Part shown: piece after piece, positions 33,556 to 40,996 of the stretch
Position numbering within the stretch: the stretch's first letter is position 1
How the letters are laid out: every line of letters starts with the position of its first letter
Notes under the pieces: model-generated
What the model saw: only the letters and a program-made list of their open reading frames with translations
Told to the model about the DNA's origin: nothing
The model's database searches: none
Made by a program: the position numbers and the translations under genes
NCBI GenBank assembly: GCA_000310025.1
Contig: FN649149.1
Span: 205,681-269,680 of the forward strand
Length of the DNA: 64,000 bases
Direction of reading: 5' to 3'
Source: Ectocarpus siliculosus
Taxonomy: Eukaryota; Sar; Phaeophyceae; Ectocarpales; Ectocarpaceae

Positions 33556-36500
33556 CTACTCTTGCTCCAGCGCGGCGCCGAGACCGTCGGAGCTGGCGTC
33601 ACAGCAAAGACGTAAAGGGCGTGTACCGTCCGCAATAGCGTCCCAATCAGGAAACACTAAAATGGGCGGTTTCGCGAGCTCAGCCAGTAGGCTGCGAACA
33701 GTTGTTTCCATGTCGCTCGTGAAAGCGAAGGGAACATCTTTTTTGAGCAAGTGCGTAATGGACTTCACACGCTTGGCCATGTCTCTGAGGAAACGTCGGT
33801 AGTAGCTCAGACCACCCGTGAGTGACCTGAGTTGCTTGACGGTCGTCGGCATGGGCATACCTGCCAGGGCGGCTACTTTACGGGCGTTGGGGAGGACACC
33901 TTTCGAAGATATGGTGTTCCCCAAGAAGTCAGCCTTGGTGGTACCGATGGTGGCTTTCGAGGGAGAAAGTTTGAGGTCGTACTTTCTCAACCGTTCGAAG
34001 AGCGTGCGCATATTACGGACATGCTGCAGTGGGCCTTCGTCAAAAACAACGACGTCATCGAGGTATGCCTCGACTCCATCGAGTCCTTTGATTACTTCGT
34101 TAATCACTTTTACAAAGTGGCCTGCGGATTGGCTAGCACCCATCGGCATGCGGAGCCATTCGAACAAACGAGTGGGGGTCGCAAAAGCCGTAAGGGGGAT
34201 AGTGTCCTTGTGGACAGTGATCTGGTGGAAAGAACCCGTGAAATCGAATAACGAGAAAATCGAACCTCTGTTGAGTTTCGTTAGAATCTCGTCGACTCGG
34301 GGGATGGGAAGTTGACCAAAGCTGCTGATATGGTTCAACTTTCGGTAGTTAACCGTGATGCGTATTCCACCAGACTTCTTTGGTATAACCGCGATGGGGC
34401 TGGAATAAGGAGAGGTCGAGTGCTGAATTAGGCCAGCAGCTAGATACTGGTCCAAAATGGCATCGACTTGCTTCGCAACCAAAGGATTCATACGGTACGG
34501 TTTGGACGTCACCGGGGGACAATCCGGAGGTACTTTGATCTCAAACGGCATCAGGGAACAGGACCCTAAATCCGTCGAGGATGTGGAAAACACGTCTTGG
34601 AAATTATGCCAAAGATCACCAAGTTCTGTGATGACCTCTGGTGACCAACCAGGACCGTGTAAATCAAACTTAACCAACTTCAGGTGAGGCGGCAAGCGAT
34701 TCCACAATGACTCAAAGCTAACTCGCTGTTCAGCGCTCAACCGCTCCATCACATGCTGTGGTGGCGGCGAGGGCGAAGTGTGAGCGGGGGCAGGGGCCGC
34801 AGGGGGTGATTTCCCTGGGTCCGGCACAGGAGGATCGGTGGATCGTAGGTTGTGCACGAAGGGATCGTGGCAACGCACCTGCGGATCGACGGTCCTGTCC
34901 GCGTTATCCTCGGTAGAACCCAAAATAGGTCCAGGCACCGAACATGAAGTGTCAGCTTCGTCACTAAACTGTTGTTCTAAATGCTCTACCGGGACGCGCA
35001 TCAGCGGGGCGGCAGCAGTACCGAGCAAGTCTCCTGGCTCAAGTTCTGCAGCGCCCGCGAGCGGCACAAACTGACGTCCGTCGGAGACAAAGATCTCTTC
35101 GTTCGACGAAACATCAGGCAACATGTCGACAAGGTATTGACCGGTCAGAGCCGGTGTACCGTTGGAACGCACCAAGTTGACTTCAATCATTTGGTGGTCG
35201 TCTGACAATGAAGTACCCGTTGGCCCTGCATAACGGAGCTGGAATTGGTCCGCCGGGGCTGTGAAATCGGGCACATACGCGACCGCATCAGAATCATCCT
35301 GGTGGGCAAGCGTATATTCACCAAAAACGCGATTGTCCAGTGGCCTCGGAGGCAACATACGGTACGTGCGAGTGTTAAATCGCATGAAACTATCGCGTCC
35401 CAATAGGATGGGAAACTGCATGGTGTTTGCAGGGACGATGTGCGCCCAAACGGCAAGAGAAGCCGAAGGCGTATCACCGTGGAAAAATTGCACACTCAGA
35501 CGGACTGTATCAGACGTCTGAAGAGACTCGGATTTACCAAAACCTCCCCAAGAACGTGAGTTACCGTGCGAGATGCAAGCCTCTGAGATGGCTCCCATGG
35601 CTTTGAGGGTACCGACAGCGTTGCTGTTGATGAACGTGGCCGGTGATCCTGAATCGAGCAGAGCGGCGCAACCATATTGTGATTTGGCTGGCCCAGCGTG
35701 GATTTTGACTCGAGTCGTAAATGAAGCGTCGTCAACTGTAACAACACCACCTACGAGGCAAGGACCATGCTCAGCGAGCAACGGTACACGATCTTCCTCA
35801 TGATACTCAGCGGACGTAACCGCGAGAACTTCAGCGCTGTGATCCCTTGGAACATGCGCTGATTTTATGCGGTAACCTGACGACGGGGCGGCCTCCTCGG
35901 CGGCAGCCGTCGAAATACGCTCTTGCGTTGCAGGGTTAACCTCATGTATTGTATTCCGGAGCTGAGCGTCGGACGAAACTTGTGGTGGAAGTGTCGGCGT
36001 CGGCGCGTGCTCTCGGAGTAGGTCTCGAACAACCTGCAGGCTTTTGCCAAGCAGATTGGAGCCCCGCCATAAAGAGGGTTGGATTGCAGCAGGATCATCC
36101 GCGCGATGTCCAATGCCCCATATGGCATCGAATGGGCTAGCTTCGACGAGCATTTTGTCGCCGGTGCCCAAAAGATGTTGTCGCATAGCGGGATTTTGCG
36201 AAAATTTGTAGTAGGAGGCGACACGCACCACGTTTTCACGCTCGCGCTCCCAAACAGCTTTATTAAACCCTTTAACTTGGCGTCCGTAACGCTTATGTTT
36301 AATCGGGTCAGAAACACGCATAATCCGCCGCAACGTATCTTGGTCGCCAAAGAGACGAGCCTTGGCAGCCGCGAAGAATTGTTCTCCACAAGAGTATTCC
36401 ACACCATCTACAGTAAAGATGGACGGCGTCCATTGCGAGAAAACCGACGGGGCTTGCCAGAACAACACCATGTCAGGTGTGCAGTACTCCTTGCTCGGAT

Positions 36501-37611
36501 CAAACGCTGGTGGTGAACACCTGGCGTCGGTCGGAGGAGGAGGGTAGATACGAATACCAGCTATAGCGGAGGAGGGGGATGTCTGTTTCCCCAAGTCCTC
36601 TACTCTTCCAACAGCGCAACCCGGTGGGGGTGTATAGTCTGTAGTGCTTTCGCTAGAATCCATCACGTTGGAGACATGACGGACCTCCCTTGACGAGGGT
36701 CGCGAGTTTTTCGCTGTTTGTTCAGCGAGGGGCGCAATCGGAGCGTCCTCCGAATACGGTGTTGTCAGCACCTCCGTGGTCGTGGTTGGGGACCGCTCAG
36801 TTTTGGTACTCCGCGAATCGCAAACCACGGGAAATCGACGCGTATTTCTTTCAACGCAATCGGTCATACTCGCTTCACCGTGCGGCGAGTGACTTTTATT
36901 ACCGTCTCGAGTTCCATCGGCTGTATCGCCGCAGGCTGTCGATGACCCGTACGCAGTGGACATGTCCAAAGCATCGCTCGAGGTGGCTAAACCCGGCGAC
37001 ACTTCATGTATTGTCGACAACGTAGGTGTCCTAACGGTCTTCCACGAGGACGTCTGAGCGGACCTCTTGGGCATGCTCGACAATCCCGACCTTCCGTACC
37101 CGCACCTCAAACCGACCCTTGCATTCGTGTAGCCAACACGTAATGGTTCAGGCTGGTTTGCGGGCGGCAACGTGGTGTAATCGTGCGTTGTGCAAGCTGC
37201 TCGAGCCGTGTTTAAGCTCGGGGAGCCGCCTTCAAGACAGGTCGCTCCTTGAGTTCCTAACCTTGGGGTATATTTACTGACGACAGCGCTGAAGCTGCCG
37301 TGTGTGCAAGCTGCTCGAGCTGTGTTAAAACTCGGGGAGCCGCCTTCAAGACAGGTCGCTCCTTGAGTTCCTAACCTTGGGGTATATGCATTGACGACAG
37401 CACTGAAGCTGCCGTGATCGGGAGTATGGGCTACACCATCTTCACCCGATGAGGCCGAAGCACTACCGCTTGTAGCGGAAGTGTCGGTTGTAGGAACAGG
37501 AGTGGTATACTCGACCGTACCTACTATACGCGCATCCTGCGACACATATCTAGCTGCTCCCTGTTTTGCCATCGGCGGGTCGGGGAGTAACGACAAGCCG
37601 CCGTTGGGCTG
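33556..37611 (-). CDS. pol: Element B Pol, part 1: NADAR domain, protease, reverse transcriptase, RNase H start
   Basis: In frame with Gag across the UGA at 37614-37612; the first Met is at 37596 (residue 1, 1346 codons to the UAG). A Ser/Thr-rich lead contains a 38-residue duplication. Residues about 376-526 form a NADAR/YbiA-like domain: FWQAPSVFSQW, GVEYSCGEQFFAAAKARLFG (Glu405), FDAIWGIG and GSNLLGKSLQVVRDLL match the family's successive signature motifs. Retropepsin follows (ALLDSGSPATF, about 645-655), then RT from about 1035 (KPYRMNP) with VNYRKLN, MPMGASQSAG and the catalytic YLDDVVVF at about 1180, then RNase H beginning LCCDASSDGLGAALEQE at the stop. RT and protease active sites are intact. 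Accessory enzymes are uncommon in Ty3/gypsy Pol, and the position ahead of protease means it could be released as a separate protein or travel as a Gag-Pol part. Confidence 0.9.
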   Translation of the reverse strand, partial: QPNGGLSLLPDPPMAKQGAARYVSQDARIVGTVEYTTPVPTTDTSATSGSASASSGEDGVAHTPDHGSFSAVVNAYTPRLGTQGATCLEGGSPSFNTARAACTHGSFSAVVSKYTPRLGTQGATCLEGGSPSLNTARAACTTHDYTTLPPANQPEPLRVGYTNARVGLRCGYGRSGLSSMPKRSAQTSSWKTVRTPTLSTIHEVSPGLATSSDALDMSTAYGSSTACGDTADGTRDGNKSHSPHGEASMTDCVERNTRRFPVVCDSRSTKTERSPTTTTEVLTTPYSEDAPIAPLAEQTAKNSRPSSREVRHVSNVMDSSESTTDYTPPPGCAVGRVEDLGKQTSPSSAIAGIRIYPPPPTDARCSPPAFDPSKEYCTPDMVLFWQAPSVFSQWTPSIFTVDGVEYSCGEQFFAAAKARLFGDQDTLRRIMRVSDPIKHKRYGRQVKGFNKAVWERERENVVRVASYYKFSQNPAMRQHLLGTGDKMLVEASPFDAIWGIGHRADDPAAIQPSLWRGSNLLGKSLQVVRDLLREHAPTPTLPPQVSSDAQLRNTIHEVNPATQERISTAAAEEAAPSSGYRIKSAHVPRDHSAEVLAVTSAEYHEEDRVPLLAEHGPCLVGGVVTVDDASFTTRVKIHAGPAKSQYGCAALLDSGSPATFINSNAVGTLKAMGAISEACISHGNSRSWGGFGKSESLQTSDTVRLSVQFFHGDTPSASLAVWAHIVPANTMQFPILLGRDSFMRFNTRTYRMLPPRPLDNRVFGEYTLAHQDDSDAVAYVPDFTAPADQFQLRYAGPTGTSLSDDHQMIEVNLVRSNGTPALTGQYLVDMLPDVSSNEEIFVSDGRQFVPLAGAAELEPGDLLGTAAAPLMRVPVEHLEQQFSDEADTSCSVPGPILGSTEDNADRTVDPQVRCHDPFVHNLRSTDPPVPDPGKSPPAAPAPAHTSPSPPPQHVMERLSAEQRVSFESLWNRLPPHLKLVKFDLHGPGWSPEVITELGDLWHNFQDVFSTSSTDLGSCSLMPFEIKVPPDCPPVTSKPYRMNPLVAKQVDAILDQYLAAGLIQHSTSPYSSPIAVIPKKSGGIRITVNYRKLNHISSFGQLPIPRVDEILTKLNRGSIFSLFDFTGSFHQITVHKDTIPLTAFATPTRLFEWLRMPMGASQSAGHFVKVINEVIKGLDGVEAYLDDVVVFDEGPLQHVRNMRTLFERLRKYDLKLSPSKATIGTTKADFLGNTISSKGVLPNARKVAALAGMPMPTTVKQLRSLTGGLSYYRRFLRDMAKRVKSITHLLKKDVPFAFTSDMETTVRSLLAELAKPPILVFPDWDAIADGTRPLRLCCDASSDGLGAALEQE
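37178..37410 (-). repeat. 114-bp in-frame tandem duplication in Pol lead
   Basis: The 38-residue unit (KYTPRLGTQGATCLEGGSPS...) occurs twice with few differences, 114 nt apart, so the frame is preserved. Recent duplication in a spacer between Gag and NADAR. Confidence 0.75.
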
Positions 37612-38580
37612 TCAGTTACCAGCATTATACGTTCCAGGAGTGCGGGCATTTGGGTTGGAGTCTACGGGGAGTCGGCTGTTGATTCTTAACGCCGGCTGCG
37701 CGTGTGTGGCAGACGCTGGAGCAGTACCTGCATGAGGCTGGTATGCTACCAATGTGTGCTGTTGGGCTGGTGCACTAGATTGCAGCAGGCCCTGTGGTGG
37801 CGGTTGATGCCACGTCTGAGTGTATTGTTGCGGGTTTGGAGCGTTACCAGCGTATTGAACTCTATGAGCTGGTCTGTGTGAACGGGGCCGGTTTTGTTGG
37901 CCATTCGAGTTGCGTGAGCCGTGTGTTGTGGCAGTCGCAGGCTTAGTCCTCCAGGACCGCAAGCGCTCTTGCCACAGGCGAAACGTGTCATCACCGTCAG
38001 TCAGTGCACCTAAATCTGGGTTCAGGACACCACTAGCATTGGTGAAAGGCTGCTCACAGTGTTTCATGGAGTGGCCAGACCCGTGACAGTTTAAACAACG
38101 GCCAGCATTCGCGCTGAACGCTTGTGCTCGGTCAGCTCTAGTCCTAAGGAGTGGTGTCCAAAGGGGGGGGAGTTGACGTTTGAAACCACTGGAAACAACA
38201 GCATGCACTGTCTCCCAATGATCATCGGTGGCCAGCGGCCAAGCATCGTAGCTAACACAAAACACATCATGAATTGGCTCTGCCTTAACACGCATGACCG
38301 ATTTGCCACGTGCTCCCTGGGAGCTCCAAGGCTGCTGCGATTGCGTCGTCGAACGTCCTTGAGAACGACTACCGCCTTGCGAATGCAACGGTAATCCACT
38401 AAGCGAGAGCGCAGCATATTGCTCGCCATTCTCTGCCTTAACCTTAGAGGTCGTGAACTCATTCAGCACTCGCCACATCTCATCCAGACTACTGTAGGGT
38501 TCTGCAGCGGTACGCTTTGCACCCGGAAAACAGTCAGACATCATCACAGAAAACTGGTCGTTGATCTTATTCCGTACCCC
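37612..38580 (-). CDS. gag: Element B Gag carboxy part with zinc knuckle
   Basis: The frame opens around RNKINDQFSVMMSDCFPG (first Met 38547) and ends NAGN then UGA at 37614-37612. The zinc knuckle CLNCHGSGHSMKHC (C-x2-C-x4-H-x4-C) lies at about 38,060-38,100, followed by a His/Gln/Pro-rich tail typical of nucleocapsid ends. It would bind element RNA. The same frame continues into Pol after the UGA. The upstream repeat region is in another frame, so the full Gag is split. Confidence 0.75.
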   Translation of the reverse strand, partial: GVRNKINDQFSVMMSDCFPGAKRTAAEPYSSLDEMWRVLNEFTTSKVKAENGEQYAALSLSGLPLHSQGGSRSQGRSTTQSQQPWSSQGARGKSVMRVKAEPIHDVFCVSYDAWPLATDDHWETVHAVVSSGFKRQLPPLWTPLLRTRADRAQAFSANAGRCLNCHGSGHSMKHCEQPFTNASGVLNPDLGALTDGDDTFRLWQERLRSWRTKPATATTHGSRNSNGQQNRPRSHRPAHRVQYAGNAPNPQQYTQTWHQPPPQGLLQSSAPAQQHTLVAYQPHAGTAPASATHAQPALRINSRLPVDSNPNARTPGTYNAGN

Positions 38581-39093
38581 GCAGGGCCGGCGTGCTGGGG
38601 CTCGGAACCAAGCTTATTCGAGCCGGTGAGCGCCATGTGCTGCGAACCAAATCCCGAAGTACCGGTGAGCGTGTGCTCCTCACCGAACCCCTGTGGGTCG
38701 GTGGGAGAGTTTCGCGTCGAACCAAATCCCGTAGGATCGGTGAGCGAGGGCTCCGCACCGAACCCCTTAGGGTCGGTGGGAGGGTTTCGCGTCGAACCAA
38801 ATCCCGTAGGATCGGTGAGCGAGGGCTCCGCACCGAACCCCTGTGAGTCGGTGGGAGGGTTTCGCGTCGAACCAAATCCCGTAGGATCGGTGAGCGAGGG
38901 GCTCTGCCAACCATACCTCGAAGGGTAAGTGCGAGCCTGCTGAAAACCAGGCTCATTAGAGCCGGTGAGCTGGGAGGGTTTCGCGTCGAACCAAATCCCG
39001 TAGGATCGGTGAGCGAGGGGCTCTGCGAACCATACCCCGAAGGGTAAGGGCGAGCCTGCTGCAAACCATGCTCATTAGAGCCGGTGAGCTGGG
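38581..39093 (-). repeat. Gag repeat region: 75-bp units and a 119-bp duplication
   Basis: About four 75-bp (25-codon) units at 38641-38915, carrying GTCGAACCAAATCCCGTAGGATCGGTGAGCG in one orientation at exact 75-base steps (38716, 38791, 38866). A longer 119-bp duplication follows (GAGCGAGGGG at 38892 and 39011). On the - strand the most natural reading is SLTDPTGFGSTRNPP, Gly/Phe/Pro-rich, but indels between the longer units shift frame relative to both Gag ends. Confidence 0.8.
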
Positions 39094-40568
39094 TCAAGGT
39101 CCAACAGACGAGGTTGCATTACCATGGGGTACAACTGGGTGTAGTCGTTTTTCGGTAATTTCATGGGCAGGCACAGGACGCGTTGGAGCGGCCGTTGACC
39201 GTGCTAGATCGAGAGCGTCAGATGGTGGTTTACCAGCTAGACGCCGTGACCGTCTAACAACAGGCATACTCGTAGTTTGCACGGGTGTGGGCGCAAATGG
39301 GAGAGGAGGGGCTGCTGCAGGGGTACGATCTTCGTCTACGGCGGGTAACGATACACTAGATACAGGTTCTACGTCTCTGCCTGCAATTGCATCGGTACTA
39401 ACAGGGGCAGAAGCATGGTTGCCAGTCGGAACATATTCGCTGTCTGTGTATTCACGTGATTGTGGACGCGGGTACACAAGTGCAGCGTCGCGTGCACCAT
39501 GCGCGGCACCAGGCGGGGCAGGGTTGCTGGAAGCAAATGCGCCGCTGGTGGCTTGCGGTGTCTCACCATCAGCGGATCTCAGGGTATCCGACTGCTGTGA
39601 GGTCGCAGTGGTTCTCAAACTTTGACAGCGAGAGCCATCTCCATCCATCTCCGAAACATTTGTGGTGTTCTCGGAATGCGATAAAGAAGGGGTGTCGGCA
39701 TGCAGCCGAGAGAACGTTTTGATAGTTTCTCGGGGGCTTGCGACAGCGAGACCAGGGGCAGAATCGCTCGAGGTGACCGCTCCGCTGGTGCGTTCTGACG
39801 TGCGTTCGACGGAGCTGCTAACTCCAACCGAGTGCGTGTGTGAGGCATCGATCAAACTCGTGGAGTGAGAGCCAACACTATATCCACATTCGGCACATAT
39901 CCGCGCTCGGAATGGGATGCAGCCGGGCTGGCGTCGAAACAATTCAAACCCTGAGGTTCAAACATGCCGACAGCGACAGCTGGGCTACCAGGGGCAGGAG
40001 TACTAGACTCGACCACGCCACTGGGGGCGTCCGACACGCGCACAATGGAGCTGTGAGCTTCATTCGTGTGCGTGGGTGAGGCTTCAATCAAACTCGGAGA
40101 GCGAGAGCGTTCACCATCCAATTCCGGCACAGTGCTGTGTTCGGAATTGGATGCGGGGTGTGAGTGTGCGCCTTGAACCACCGAGCGCATCTGCATTTCT
40201 GCAGGTGTCTCAAGGCGGTGTGCCACATCTGATGACCAGCGTTGAGCTGAATCACGAGAGGGCACAGACCTGGAGCGCGGCGCGCGACCAAGGCCTTCAG
40301 TGTGCGATCGTGCAACATCATCTTCCTGAGAGTCTACGTCTGCTAACGTGCGTTCGAACTGCGATCGCGATCGTGGCTGCTGCTGCTGCTGCTGCTGAAA
40401 AGTCCGACCGCGAACATGCAAGAAGGCATTCAGCGAATCCTTATCAACACGGAGCGAGCTACGCGAAGCATGCGAATCATCATCATCAGGAGTGTTGTGC
40501 GGCGACAAAGGGACCGGGGTCGAGACAGCAGAGTCGCTGCTACCTCGCGGCTCATCAGGAGCCGACAT
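39094..40568 (-). pseudogene. gag: Element B Gag amino-terminal region, frameshifted
   Basis: The likely Gag start is the ATG at 40568 (MSAPDEPRGSSDSAVS). The frame runs to about 39852 and continues without similarity loss in another frame from about 39880 to a TGA at 39096-39094. The lesion is a small indel near 39870-39885. The protein is Ser/Thr/Pro-rich with a (Gln)7 run and three diverged repeats of about 78 residues starting near 40145, 39911 and 39675. No canonical capsid motif is recognised. With LTRs nearly identical, the frameshift must be recent, an assembly error, or programmed. Confidence 0.65.
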
Positions 40569-40674
40569 GCTGAAGCAGGGCCAAGGCTGTTGCCCTGCCG
40601 CTATTCAGCAGACTGCAAAAAAGCGAAAAAAATCAAAATCAATTGAACGCAAGAATCAAGCAACACGACCAAAA

Positions 40675-40686
40675 CCAACAACGCCA
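40675..40686 (-). promoter_or_regulatory. Candidate primer-binding site of element B
   Basis: Just inside the 5' LTR, after one spacer base, the - strand reads TGGCGTTGTTGG. It starts with TGG, complementary to a tRNA CCA end. The matching tRNA was not identified. Confidence 0.45.
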
Positions 40687-40687
40687 G

Positions 40688-40996
40688 TGTAATGGTATTT
40701 GACCCCTTCCTTCAGAATCAATCACCTTTGAGCTGTGTGGAACTCTCTTATCCGACCACAGTAGCAGGTTGTTGTTGCTTTCCGTTGTTCTCTTTCTCTT
40801 GATTAACGCTTTCCAAGCCAACTCACAATATCCCACGCACACGCGATCATAGATCACCTGTACGCACACACTGAACAGAAGGGCACATGTCTCGGCATAA
40901 AGCCCTGATCTAGCATGACGTCACGTCATAGCATCCGACGGCGCCAAATAACCATGATCAACCACTATCACATGTCTACCTCCAAATACCATAACA
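40688..40996 (-). repeat. 5' LTR of element B
   Basis: 309 bp and virtually identical to the 3' LTR. It should carry the promoter of the element, reading leftwards. The outer flank 40997-41000 is AGTG. Confidence 0.9.
40916..40928. promoter_or_regulatory. bZIP-type site TGACGTCACGTCA in the LTR
   Basis: Contains the palindrome TGACGTCA plus a further overlapping TGACGT on the - strand. The same site is at 28676-28688 in the other LTR. TGACGT is the core bound by many bZIP factors, including stramenopile aureochromes (established knowledge). Use as an LTR promoter element is inference. Confidence 0.4.

Larger units (their letters stand above)
28448..40996 (-). mobile_element. Element B: 12.5-kb Ty3/gypsy retrotransposon carrying a NADAR domain
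   Basis: Bounded by 309-bp direct LTRs (28448-28756 and 40688-40996) that I find to differ at a single base (28500 G versus 40740 A). Ends are TG...CA, with AGTG on both outer sides as a 4-bp target duplication. Read on the - strand: 5' LTR, primer-binding site, Ser-rich Gag region with repeats, zinc knuckle, UGA, NADAR domain, protease, reverse transcriptase, RNase H interrupted by UAG, integrase, chromodomain-like module, a 3' region with hairpin repeats, polypurine tract, 3' LTR. The near-identical LTRs mean a recent insertion, yet the Gag half has frameshifts. The copy is therefore either freshly mutated, mobilised in trans, or dependent on recoding. Confidence 0.9.

Noticed and set aside
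38567-39097. Arg/Pro-rich 176-codon ORF as a protein of its own
   Set aside because: It is the Gag repeat region read through frame changes; the Arg-rich reading is an artefact of the 75-bp units.
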